Origin: Pseudomonas fluorescens
GTDB taxonomy: Bacteria; Pseudomonadota; Gammaproteobacteria; Pseudomonadales; Pseudomonadaceae
Length of the DNA stretch: 64,000 nucleotides
Reading direction: 5' to 3'
NCBI RefSeq assembly: GCF_902497785.1
Contig: NZ_CABVHK010000020.1
Coordinates: forward strand, 1 to 64,000
Part shown: positions 8,599 to 16,400 of the stretch, piece by piece
Numbering within the stretch: the stretch's first letter is position 1
Layout: every line of letters begins with the position of its first letter
Notes under the pieces: model-generated
What the model saw: the letters and a program-made list of their open reading frames with translations, nothing else
Told to the model about the DNA's origin: nothing
Database searches by the model: none
Program-made: the position numbers and the translations under genes

Positions 8599-10857
8599 AT
8601 GTCGCGCCAACCATCACAGTTACCAGTCAGTTCACCGCGTTTGCTCGCTTCTGCGATTGGCGTGGCCATCACCGCCGGCTCGGCGGGCCACATGGTATTC
8701 GCCGCCGAGAAGACTGACGAAAAAGCCCCGAATGGCGCGATTTCCCTGGATGCCACCAGTGTTGTCGGTGAGCAGGACGACTCCTCCTACAAGACCGATA
8801 CCTCGGCGTCGAAAAAATACACCGCACCGCTGCGCGAAACACCGAAGAGTGTCACCGTGATTCCGCAGCAGGTGATCCGCGACACGGGCGCTACCAGCCT
8901 CGTTGATGCCTTGCGCACAACACCGGGCATCACCTTCGGCGCAGGCGAAGGCGGCAACCCCGCTGGCGACCGCCCGATCATTCGCGGCTTCAACGCGGAA
9001 AGCGACACCTTCGTCGACGGCATGCGCGACCCGGCGTCCCAGAGCCGCGAAATCTTCAACGTAGAATCGATCGAAGTCAGCAAGGGCCCGGGCTCGGCCT
9101 TCACCGGCGCCGGCTCCACCGGCGGCAGCCTGAATCTGGTCAGCAAGAGCGCCAAACTGGGCAGTTTCTATAACGGCGGATTCACCTGGGGCTCGGATCA
9201 GACCAAGCGCACCACCCTCGACCTGAACCAGCAGATGACCGATACCTCGGCCTTCCGCCTGAACCTGATGAAGCACGAAGCCAACGTCGCCGGCCGCGAC
9301 ACCGTTGACGTCAGCCGCTGGGGCGTGGCGCCGACATTCGCCTTCGGCCTGGGCACCGATACCCGTGTGACCCTCGGTTATTACCACGTCGAGACTGACG
9401 ACATGCCGGATTACGGCATTCCGCTGACGCTGAACCCTGCTCGCAGCAAGTACAACGTCGACAAGCCGGTGAATGTCGATCGCGACAACTTCTACGGCGT
9501 CACCAACCGTGACTATCGCGAAACCACTAATGACAGCGGCACCTTCAGGATCGAGCACGACCTGAATGAAGACCTGACCCTGTCCAACAGCTTCCGCATG
9601 TCCCGTTCGACGCTGGACTACATCGTCACCAACCCGGACGACAGCAAGGGCAACGTCGCCAGAGGCAGCGTGTATCGGGGCACCAAAAACCGCAATTCGA
9701 CCTCCAGCGGCTGGGTCAACCAGACCGACCTGAGCGCCAAATTCAACACCGGTGCCATCGAACACAGCCTGGTGACCGGTATCGAGTTTTCTTATCAGGA
9801 CACGCATAACCGCCCGTACGTCCTGACCTCGGCGGCCAGCGGTACCACCTGCAACCCCGCACTCTTCGGCTCGGGCGATTGCACCAGTCTGTACAACCCG
9901 ACGCCTGGGGATAACTGGAACGGCTCAATCACCGACAGCGTCGCGTTCACCGACACCGATACGAAAACCGGCGCCGCGTACGTCTTCGACACGTTGAAGT
10001 TCAACGAACAATGGTCCCTGAACCTGGGCCTGCGTTATGACAACTACAAGACCAAGTCCAGCGGTTACAGTACGGGTGGTCGTGGTGCCGTCGCGGGTAA
10101 TTTTTCCCGGGAGAACACCAGCGATCTGGTCAACTACCAGGTCGGTGTGGTCTACAACCCATTGCCGAACGGCAGCATCTACGCGGCCTACTCGACCTCG
10201 AGCAACCCGGCGGGCGAATCCAGCGGTAACGGCAGCCTGGAACTGGCAGCCAACAACAGCGATCTCGATCCGGAAAAGAACCGCAACTACGAAATCGGCA
10301 CCAAGTGGGACTTCTTCGGTGACGACCTGTCGTTGACCGCCGCGCTGTTCCGCACCGAAAAAACCAACGCCCGTATCGATGATCCCGACGGCGCCACCAC
10401 GCAAGTGCTGGATGGCGAGCAGCAGGTCAATGGCCTGGAACTGACGTACACCGGCAAGCTGACCCGTAACTGGAAGGTCTATGGTGGCTACACCTACATG
10501 GAAAGCGAAGTGGTCAAAACCACTCTCTCCGCCGATGAAGGCAACCATATGCCGAGCACTCCCCGGAACAACTTCACCCTGTGGTCGACCTATGACCTGG
10601 TACCCGACAAGTTGACGATTGGCGCCGGAGCCACCTTCGTTGACTCGCAGTTCGGCAACGTCGCCAACTCGGTGGAGATCCCGTCCTACTGGCGTTACGA
10701 CGCGATGGCGAGCTATCGCCTGACCAAGAATGTCGACCTGCAACTCAACGTGCAAAACCTGACCGACAAGCGTTACTTCGACCAGGTGTTTCAGACGCAC
10801 TACGCCCACGTGGCGGCGGGTCGTACCGCGCTGTTGAGCACCAACTTCCACTTCTGA
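8599..10857 (+). CDS. piuA: TonB-dependent siderophore receptor (PiuA/Fiu family)
   Basis: 752-residue outer-membrane receptor for ferric (probably catecholate-type) siderophores. The start ATG at 8599 follows GGGGAGGGG. The N-terminus has a signal peptide ending near AAEKTDEKAPNG. The plug domain begins near residue 75 (LRETPKSVTVIPQQVIRDTG) and includes RPIIRGFNAES and VSKGPGSAFTG. The barrel ends in the expected aromatic (STNFHF). A cysteine pair in an extracellular loop (TTCNPALFGSGDCTSL) is typical of this subfamily. It is divergent from piuC and followed by a PepSY-flavoreductase that may reduce the imported iron complex. Fiu/PiuA proteins also admit catechol-bearing beta-lactams; this is family knowledge. 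Confidence 0.9.
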   Translation: MSRQPSQLPVSSPRLLASAIGVAITAGSAGHMVFAAEKTDEKAPNGAISLDATSVVGEQDDSSYKTDTSASKKYTAPLRETPKSVTVIPQQVIRDTGATSLVDALRTTPGITFGAGEGGNPAGDRPIIRGFNAESDTFVDGMRDPASQSREIFNVESIEVSKGPGSAFTGAGSTGGSLNLVSKSAKLGSFYNGGFTWGSDQTKRTTLDLNQQMTDTSAFRLNLMKHEANVAGRDTVDVSRWGVAPTFAFGLGTDTRVTLGYYHVETDDMPDYGIPLTLNPARSKYNVDKPVNVDRDNFYGVTNRDYRETTNDSGTFRIEHDLNEDLTLSNSFRMSRSTLDYIVTNPDDSKGNVARGSVYRGTKNRNSTSSGWVNQTDLSAKFNTGAIEHSLVTGIEFSYQDTHNRPYVLTSAASGTTCNPALFGSGDCTSLYNPTPGDNWNGSITDSVAFTDTDTKTGAAYVFDTLKFNEQWSLNLGLRYDNYKTKSSGYSTGGRGAVAGNFSRENTSDLVNYQVGVVYNPLPNGSIYAAYSTSSNPAGESSGNGSLELAANNSDLDPEKNRNYEIGTKWDFFGDDLSLTAALFRTEKTNARIDDPDGATTQVLDGEQQVNGLELTYTGKLTRNWKVYGGYTYMESEVVKTTLSADEGNHMPSTPRNNFTLWSTYDLVPDKLTIGAGATFVDSQFGNVANSVEIPSYWRYDAMASYRLTKNVDLQLNVQNLTDKRYFDQVFQTHYAHVAAGRTALLSTNFHF

Positions 10858-10865
10858 CCTGGCCC

Positions 10866-10943
10866 TGTAGGAGCTGCCGAAGGCTGCGATCTTTCAGCTT
10901 CGCTGCGAAGATCAAAAGATCGCAGGCTTCGCCAGCTCCTACA
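10866..10943. repeat. REP-type inverted repeat downstream of piuA
   Basis: TGTAGGAGCTGCCGAAGG at the left end and its near inverse GCCAGCTCCTACA at the right end enclose GCGATCTT/AAGATCGC hairpins. The same family recurs at 26296 and 31926. Confidence 0.75.
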
Positions 10944-10951
10944 TAAGGCAG

Positions 10952-10984
10952 AGCCCCGTTCATCTTTTTGAACGGGGCTTTCGT
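10952..10984 (+). terminator. Intrinsic terminator after piuA
   Basis: AGCCCCGTT (10952-10960) pairs with AACGGGGCT (10971-10979), followed by a short T-rich tail. It separates piuA from the flavoreductase, which therefore probably has its own promoter or depends on read-through. Confidence 0.75.
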
Positions 10985-11064
10985 GTGTAAAAAACCAGGC
11001 TACCCGACAACCCACGGCATAATGCGCGCCGTGATGACAATTTCGAACGAACAAGGCGAGTGAC

Positions 11065-13593
11065 GTGTTGAAGAAAACCCTGTTCCAGTTGCACTGGTTT
11101 TTCGGCATCAGCGCCGGGCTGGTCCTGGCTTTGATGGGCATCACCGGGGCGACGGTGTCGTTTCAGGATGAAATCCTGCGCGCCCTGAATCCGTCAGTGT
11201 TGCAGGTGCAGAAGCAGGTCGCCGGTGTACTGCCGCCCGTCGAACTGGTGGAAAAAATCGAAGGTGCGTCGGGTAAAAAAGTCTCGATGTTGTGGGTCGA
11301 GACTGACAGCGGCAACGCCGCGCGGGTGATCTTCACCCCGCCGCCGGGCGAGCGCCGCGGCGAGATGCGCTATTTCGATCCGTACACCGCCGAGTTCATG
11401 GGCGACGCCACCGGCCAGGATTTTTTCGGCCTGATGCTGAAACTGCACCGCTTCCTCGCCATGGGCGACACCGGTCGACAGATCACCGGCGCATGTACGC
11501 TGATTCTGGTTTTTTTCTGCCTGTCGGGCCTCTATCTGCGCTGGCCGCGCCAGTGGAAAAGCTGGCGCACCTGGCTGACCCTCGACTGGAAGAAAAAGGG
11601 CCGCAGCTTCAACTGGGATCTGCACTCGGTGGCCGGCACCTGGTGCCTGGTGTTTTACCTTCTGGCGGCGCTGACCGGGTTGTCCTGGTCGTATGAGTGG
11701 TACAACAAAGGCCTGACCCGATTGCTCTCCGATTCACCGCAGAACGAGCGCGTTCGCGGTGGTCGCGGCCCGGCGCCAAGCGGTCCCGCGCCGACCGCCG
11801 ACTACGCAGCGATGTGGAGCAGCATCTACAGCGCCGCCGGCCCGGCACTGAGTGCCTACAACATTCGTATGCCGCCCGTGGCCGGCCAACCGGCGACGGT
11901 GTTCTACCTGCTGAACACGTCGCCGCACGACCGCGCACTGAACCAGATCAGCCTCGACCCGGCCACCGGCAGCGTCAAACGCCATGATCGTTACAGCGAC
12001 AAGAGTCTCAAGGCGCAACTGCTGACCAGTATCTACGCGCTGCATGTCGGCAGTTACTTCGGCATCATCGGCCGGATCATCCTGACGATCAGTGCGCTGA
12101 CCATGCCGCTGTTTTTCGTCACCGGCTGGTTGCTGTACCTCGATCGTCGGCGCAAGAAAAAACAGATCAAGGACGCCCGCAAAGGCCTCGAACAACCGGC
12201 CAGCGATGCACCGGCGTGGTTGATCGGTTTCGCCAGCCAGAGCGGCTTCGCCGAACAACTGGCGTGGCAGACCGCCGGACAATTGCAAGCGGCCGGGTTG
12301 CCGGTGAAGGTTCAGCCGCTGGCCAGTGTCAGCGAACAGGACTTGCGCGATTCGGACAATGCGCTGTTCGTCGTCAGCACCTTCGGCGACGGCGAAGCAC
12401 CGGACAGCGCCCGCGGCTTCGAACGCAAAGTGCTGGGCAGGGCGTCGAGCCTGGAGAGCCTGAACTATGCGGTGCTCGGGCTCGGTGACCGCCAGTATCA
12501 ACACTTCTGCGGCTTCGCCCGGCGTTTGCACACCTGGCTCGGCGAGCATGGCGGCAAGCACCTGTTTGCGCCTGTGGAAGTCGACTGCGGCGACCCCTAC
12601 GCCTTGCGTCACTGGCAGCAGCAACTCGGGCTATTGACCGGACAAGCGCCTGTGGACACCTGGCAAGCGCCGAGCTACGACCACTGGACGCTGACCCGCC
12701 GTGAACTGATGAACCCGGACAGCAGCGGCTCGCCGGTGTACCTGCTCGGCCTTAGCGCCCCGACCACCAGCAGTTGGCTGGCCGGTGATCTGGTGGACGT
12801 GTTGCCGCGCAATTGCCCGTGGGCCATCGAGCATTTTCTCGATGGTCTGGGGATTGATGGTCGGGCCACGGTCATCCTCGATGACTTGTCGCAGCCCCTG
12901 GAACAAGCGCTCGCCACTCGTCAATTGCCGGAGAACCGCACACACCTGGTCGGCCTGCACGCGCAAGCGCTGGTGGATGCGCTGGTACCGTTGGCCATGC
13001 GCGAATATTCCATTGCATCGATTGCAGCGGATGGCGTGCTGGAATTGATCGTGCGTCAGGAACTGCATCCTGACGGCAGCCTCGGTATCGGTTCCGGATG
13101 GCTGACCGAGCACGCGCCGGTGGGCAGCTCCATCAGCCTGCGCGTGCGCCGCAACAGCGGTTTTCATCTGCCGGTGGAGCCGGTGCCGATGATCCTTTTG
13201 GGCAACGGCACGGGGCTGGCCGGGTTGCGCAGTTTGCTCAAGGCGCGGATTGCCGATGGGCAGACGCGTCACTGGTTGTTGTTTGGCGAGCGTCATCGCG
13301 AGCATGACTACCTGTGTCGCGCGGAGCTTGAAGAGTGGTTGATTTCGGGGGATCTGGAGCGCCTGGATCTGGCGTTTTCGCGGGATCAGGCTGAGAAGGT
13401 TTATGTGCAGGATCGGTTGCGTGAATCGGCGGATTTGCTCAAGGAATGGTTGGCTGATGGTGCGGTGATTTACATCTGCGGGAGTTTGCAGGGGATGGCT
13501 TCGGGGGTGGATCACGTGCTTAACGAAGTGCTTGGGATTGAAGAGGTTGATCGGCTGATTGAGCAGGGGCGATATCGGCGGGATGTTTACTGA
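11065..13593 (+). CDS. PepSY-domain membrane flavoreductase (sulfite-reductase-like fusion)
   Basis: 842 residues. The N-terminal third is a PepSY-associated transmembrane unit: helices near residues 10-30, 140-165, 190-210 and about 335-360, with conserved histidines in LKLHRFLAMG and WDLHSVAG that could bind heme. From about residue 388 there is a flavodoxin-like FMN domain (IGFASQSGFAEQLA, VSTFGDGEAPDSARGF), then an FAD-binding region (REYSIAS) and an NAD(P)-binding module (LGNGTGLAGLRS, YICGSLQGMASGVD). This layout moves electrons from NADPH through FAD and FMN to the membrane, and next to a siderophore receptor suggests ferric-siderophore reduction, which is inference. The start is GTG at 11065 (AAGGCGAG upstream) or the next codon, TTG. 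Confidence 0.88.
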   Translation: MLKKTLFQLHWFFGISAGLVLALMGITGATVSFQDEILRALNPSVLQVQKQVAGVLPPVELVEKIEGASGKKVSMLWVETDSGNAARVIFTPPPGERRGEMRYFDPYTAEFMGDATGQDFFGLMLKLHRFLAMGDTGRQITGACTLILVFFCLSGLYLRWPRQWKSWRTWLTLDWKKKGRSFNWDLHSVAGTWCLVFYLLAALTGLSWSYEWYNKGLTRLLSDSPQNERVRGGRGPAPSGPAPTADYAAMWSSIYSAAGPALSAYNIRMPPVAGQPATVFYLLNTSPHDRALNQISLDPATGSVKRHDRYSDKSLKAQLLTSIYALHVGSYFGIIGRIILTISALTMPLFFVTGWLLYLDRRRKKKQIKDARKGLEQPASDAPAWLIGFASQSGFAEQLAWQTAGQLQAAGLPVKVQPLASVSEQDLRDSDNALFVVSTFGDGEAPDSARGFERKVLGRASSLESLNYAVLGLGDRQYQHFCGFARRLHTWLGEHGGKHLFAPVEVDCGDPYALRHWQQQLGLLTGQAPVDTWQAPSYDHWTLTRRELMNPDSSGSPVYLLGLSAPTTSSWLAGDLVDVLPRNCPWAIEHFLDGLGIDGRATVILDDLSQPLEQALATRQLPENRTHLVGLHAQALVDALVPLAMREYSIASIAADGVLELIVRQELHPDGSLGIGSGWLTEHAPVGSSISLRVRRNSGFHLPVEPVPMILLGNGTGLAGLRSLLKARIADGQTRHWLLFGERHREHDYLCRAELEEWLISGDLERLDLAFSRDQAEKVYVQDRLRESADLLKEWLADGAVIYICGSLQGMASGVDHVLNEVLGIEEVDRLIEQGRYRRDVY

Positions 13594-13618
13594 CGCCGCC
13601 GGGGCTGTTGTTTGTGCT

Positions 13619-13930
13619 GGGTGTATATCCGTTTCTTCGGTTGTGGCTGATATTGGTTTCGCTCTTACAGCGAGTCACTTTCGAAAAGCGCGAAAGTAAC
13701 CAAAGCGCTCTTGCCCCACCACTCGGCACCTCGCCTGGGCTCGGTGTGCCCTCACTCCGGCATTGCTCCGCGGGTCGCCGCGAAGGGCCATCCCTGGCCC
13801 AGCGCGGCTAAACCGGCATCCTTGCCGGTTTCCCCGCTGCGCAATACCTCCGTTCGGCCAGCGTGGTTTTACGGGGCGCCTAAGATCAAAATCAAAACCG
13901 AGGCGGCCTGAGAGCCGACCTGACGGTTAG
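13619..13930 (-). repeat. Long repeat element, copy 1 (inverted)
   Basis: About 300 bases that read, on the minus strand, as a close copy of the elements at 14108 and 15282. Landmarks in all three are the CAAAAGTGAC/GTTACTTTTG-type hairpin, GCCGGAGTGAGGGCACACC and AAACCGGCA...TGCCGGTTT. With copy 2 it forms a large inverted repeat around a REP pair. Open frames inside are artefacts of composition. Confidence 0.8.
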
Positions 13931-13981
13931 TCCGTCCAGGCCATCGGCGCTGAACACCAATTCCACGGCCAACAACAATCC

Positions 13982-14074
13982 CTGTGGGAGCGAGCTTGCT
14001 CGCGATGGCGTTGTGTTAGCCAACATCAATGTTGGATGTGAGTCCGCAATCGCGAGCAAGCTCGCTCCCACAGG
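13982..14074. repeat. REPIN (inverted REP pair)
   Basis: GTGGGAGCGAGCTTGCTCGC at the left and its inverse at the right surround about 50 bases that include an ACATCAATGTTGG hairpin. It lies at the centre of the large inverted repeat formed by copies 1 and 2 of the long element. Confidence 0.9.
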
Positions 14075-14107
14075 GATTTGCATCAGGCCAGAGGTTGTGC
14101 ACGATCA

Positions 14108-14445
14108 AATAAGCGAAGCGCGTCCGCTTGATGCCCCGGTCGGCCCGAAGGCCGCCGCGGTTTTGATGTTGATTTTGATCTGAGCGCCCCATAAAACCAC
14201 GCTGGCCGAACGCAGGCATTGCGCAGCGGGGAAACCGGCATGGATGCCGGTTTAGCCGCGCTGGGCCAGGGATGGCCCTTCGCGGCGACCCGCGGAGCAA
14301 TGCCGGAGTGAGGGCACACCGAGCCCAGGCGAGGTGCCAAGTGGTGGGGCAAGAGCGTTTGGGTTACTTTTGCGCTTTTCAAAAGTGACTCGCCGTAAGG
14401 GCGAAACCAATAGCAGCCGTGACCGCAGAAACGGATATGTACACC
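14108..14445 (+). repeat. Long repeat element, copy 2 (first unit of tandem duplication)
   Basis: Nearly identical to 15282-15620 and to the reverse complement of 13619-13930. It contains an AAACCGGCATGGATGCCGGTTT hairpin and a second hairpin at GTTACTTTTG/CAAAAGTGAC. It lies directly upstream of the structured leader and small gene. No transposase or coding content is recognisable. Confidence 0.85.
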
Positions 14446-14510
14446 ATCCCAATCCAAACGACCAAAACCAGGCGCACAACTTTTCAGGACGTTTCCTACA
14501 ACGTATCTTG

Positions 14511-14539
14511 TTGCCGCGTTTCGGTATCGACTCCATAGT
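14511..14539 (+). promoter_or_regulatory. Candidate sigma-70 promoter of leader RNA copy 1
   Basis: TTGCCG (14511-14516) and CATAGT (14534-14539) with a 17-base spacer, each four of six to consensus. Both elements are conserved in copy 2. Transcription would start about 30 bases before the first long helix of the leader. Confidence 0.4.
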
Positions 14540-14571
14540 TCGGACTCGCGGAATACACCGCGAACGACCTT

Positions 14572-14745
14572 GGCCGGTCGGTGCAGGAACGCTACAGCAC
14601 ACCATCTGCGCCTCAGGCACTTTATGCCTGAGGCATTGTGTTATGGCAGCTGTACGTGGGACACCTTCGGGTGTGCCGGTTCCTGTGCCCGGTCGGCCAA
14701 CCCGCGTACGGCTGCCACCCTCCTCGTTTGGCCGCGAATGGGAGG
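14572..14745 (+). ncRNA. Structured leader RNA, copy 1 (crossing helices P1 and P3)
   Basis: P1: 14572-14590 (GGCCGGTCGGTGCAGGAAC) pairs with 14679-14698 over 19 pairs with one bulge. P3: 14645-14660 (GGCAGCTGTACGTGGG) pairs with 14701-14716 over 16 pairs. P2 is a nine-pair hairpin at 14611-14633, P4 a UUCG-capped hairpin at 14661-14674, and P5 a hairpin at 14719-14745 just before the AGGAG ribosome site. P1 and P3 cross (order P1 5', P3 5', P1 3', P3 3'), so they form a pseudoknot or, more likely given the lengths, exclude each other. Copy 2 preserves both helices through paired base changes. I do not know this RNA family. Confidence 0.6.
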
Positions 14746-14770
14746 TAGCTCTAATTACAGGAGTTACATC

Positions 14771-15069
14771 ATGTTCCAAGTCATGCCGCGCTACCTCCCC
14801 ATCGACACCTACGACGCCGAAACACCGGTGCTCTTCATCAACACCCAAAAAGAACTCAGCGAACTCAGCGCCTGGCCCAGCATCGCTTCACCGTGGTTCG
14901 CGATCTGGCCGACACCTTCTCCAGCCTGAATCTGAAAAACACGTCCGGCAGTGACCTGGCGCACATCACTCGCGCGGTGCACCTGCTGATGCGCGAGGGC
15001 TGTGCCGTGATGGATGTGATTCAGGCGCGGGCGTTGCAGCGCGAGGCGGGATACAAAACCACGGTTTGA
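14771..15069 (+). pseudogene. Frameshifted copy of the 99-codon gene at 15914
   Basis: 299 bases aligning end to end with the intact 300-base gene at 15914-16213, with the same start context (AGGAG seven bases upstream) and the same stop position. One C is missing after 14873 (CCTGGCCC against CCTGCGCCC), shifting the frame; translation from the ATG ends at 14929 after 52 codons. Downstream of the shift the original frame still encodes the conserved RFTVVRDLADTFSSLNLKN segment, so the lesion is recent. It could be a sequencing error, but the two copies also differ at other sites. Confidence 0.75.
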
Positions 15070-15088
15070 TGGCGTTGCTGCAGACATC

Positions 15089-15180
15089 TTCGCGAGCAGG
15101 CTCGCTCCCACAGTGGTCTTCGGCGACCGGCAAACTCGTGTACGACGCCAATCAAAGGTGGGAGCGAGCCTGCTCGCGAA
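15089..15180. repeat. REPIN after the frameshifted gene
   Basis: TTCGCGAGCAGGCTCGCTCC and its inverse GGGAGCGAGCCTGCTCGCGAA face each other across about 50 bases. The equivalent position after the intact gene (16231) carries a related pair with a different core. Confidence 0.85.
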
Positions 15181-15221
15181 TGCGGATTCAAATTCAACAT
15201 TGATGTTGGCTGACACACCGC

Positions 15222-15248
15222 AATCGCGAGCAAGCTCGCTCCCACAGG
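15222..15248. repeat. Single REP at the junction of the two duplicated units
   Basis: AATCGCGAGCAAGCTCGCTC, the same sequence that precedes copy 2 of the long element at 14049. It marks the boundary of the tandem duplication. Confidence 0.8.
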
Positions 15249-15281
15249 GATTTGCATCAGGCCAGAGGTTGTGCACGATCA

Positions 15282-15620
15282 AACAAGCGAGGCGCGCCCG
15301 CTTGACGCCACGGTCGGCCCGAAGGCCGCCGCGGTTTTGATGTTGATCTTGATCTGAGGCGCCCCGTTAAACCACGCTGGCCGAACGCAGGCATTGCGTA
15401 GCGGGTAAACCGGCAAGGATGCCGGTTTAGCCGCGCTGGGCCAGGGATGGCCCTTCGCGGCGACCCGCGGAGCAATGCCGGAGTGAGGGCACACCGAGCC
15501 CAGGCGAGGTGCCGAGTGGTGGGGCAAGAGCGTTTGGGTTACTTTTGCGCTTTTCAAAAGTGACTCGCCGTAAGGGCGAAACCAATAGCCGCCGTGACCG
15601 TAGAAACGGATATGTACACC
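15282..15620 (+). repeat. Long repeat element, copy 3 (second unit of tandem duplication)
   Basis: Offset by 1174 bases from copy 2 and almost identical over more than 300 bases. It shares with copy 1 the AAGGATGCCGG variant of the internal hairpin (copy 2 has ATGGATGCCGG). Confidence 0.85.
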
Positions 15621-15685
15621 ATCCCAATCCAAACGACCAAAACCAGGCGCACAACTTTTCAAGACGTTTCCTACAACGTATCTTG

Positions 15686-15714
15686 TTGCCGCGTTTCGGG
15701 ATCGACTCCATAGT
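15686..15714 (+). promoter_or_regulatory. Candidate sigma-70 promoter of leader RNA copy 2
   Basis: TTGCCG (15686-15691) and CATAGT (15709-15714), 17-base spacer; identical hexamers to those of copy 1. Confidence 0.4.
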
Positions 15715-15747
15715 TCGGGCTCGCGGAAAAACACCGCGAACGACCTT

Positions 15748-15891
15748 GGCCGGTCGCATATCCGAAACGCAATAGTTGCTCATGTTATGGCGGCTGTGTG
15801 CGGGACACCTTCGGGTGTGCCGGGTTTCGGATACCGGTCGGCCAACCTGCACACGGCTGTCACCTTATCTTCGCGTGGCCGCGAGGGGTGG
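15748..15891 (+). ncRNA. Structured leader RNA, copy 2
   Basis: P1: 15748-15768 (GGCCGGTCG, then TATCCGAAAC) pairs with 15824-15843 (GTTTCGGATA, then CGGTCGGCC). P3: 15789-15804 (GGCGGCTGTGTGCGGG) pairs with 15846-15861 (CCTGCACACGGCTGTC). P4 is identical to copy 1 (15805-15818). P2 is reduced to GCAA/TTGC, and P5 has a different sequence (CTTCGCG/CGCGAGG, 15869-15886) but the same place. The upper part of P1 is TATCCGAAAC here against CAGGAAC in copy 1, with matching changes on the other strand, and P3 shows two fully compensated pairs. This argues that both helices are selected. Confidence 0.6.
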
Positions 15892-15913
15892 TAGCTCAAT
15901 CCGAGGATCCATC

Positions 15914-16213
15914 ATGTTCAACGTCATGCCACGTTACCTCCCCATCGACACCTACGACGCCGAAACACCGGTGCTCTTCGTCAACACCCAAAAAGAACTC
16001 AGCGAACTCAGCGCCTGCGCCCAGCATCGCTTCACCGTGGTTCGCGATCTGGCCGACACCTTCTCCAGCCTAAATTTGAAAAACACGTCCGGCAGTGACC
16101 TGGCACACATCACCCGCGCAGTGCATCTGCTGATGCGCGAGGGCTGTGCGGTGATGGATGTAGTTCAGGCGCGGGCGTTGCAGCGGGAGGCGGGATACAC
16201 AACCACGATTTAA
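15914..16213 (+). CDS. Small hypothetical protein, 99 residues
   Basis: Cytosolic, acidic N-terminus (PIDTYDAETPVLFVNTQKEL) followed by two predicted amphipathic helices (RFTVVRDLADTFSSL; LAHITRAVHLLMREGCAVMD). No signal peptide or membrane segment. GAGGA lies seven bases before the ATG. The layout resembles the small Pseudomonas proteins grouped under various DUF labels, but I cannot assign one. It is preceded by the structured leader and a predicted promoter, and is the intact paralogue of the pseudogene at 14771. Expression is likely controlled through the leader, whose last hairpin abuts the ribosome site. Function unknown. Confidence 0.7.
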   Translation: MFNVMPRYLPIDTYDAETPVLFVNTQKELSELSACAQHRFTVVRDLADTFSSLNLKNTSGSDLAHITRAVHLLMREGCAVMDVVQARALQREAGYTTTI

Positions 16214-16230
16214 TGGCGTTGCTGCTGACG

Positions 16231-16393
16231 CCTTCGCGGGCAAGCCCGCTCCCACAGGTTACGGCGCTGGACACAAATCTTGTGTACGCCCGAGATCACT
16301 GTGGGAGCGGGCTTGCCCGCGAAGACGGTGGATCAGCCAACAACTTTGTTGAATGTTAAACCGCCATCGCGAGCAAGCTCGCTCCCACAGGGG
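16231..16393. repeat. REP cluster between small gene and fruA
   Basis: TTCGCGGGCAAGCCCGCTCC (16233) and its inverse (about 16302-16321) form a REPIN; a third REP, ATCGCGAGCAAGCTCGCTCC, ends the cluster near 16393, only eight bases from the fruA stop. It probably also shapes the 3' end of the fru operon mRNA, as no other terminator is evident. Confidence 0.85.
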
Positions 16394-16400
16394 TTGGGTG

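Noticed and set aside
14252..14848. Protein frames inside the long repeat elements (also 15427-15852 and 13711-13911)
   Set aside because: They recur in all copies in both orientations, lack ribosome sites, and overlap hairpins and REP sequences; treated as repeat DNA.
13982..16393. CRISPR array
   Set aside because: The recurring palindromes are REPs of varying spacing and orientation, not regular direct repeats with unique spacers; no cas genes.
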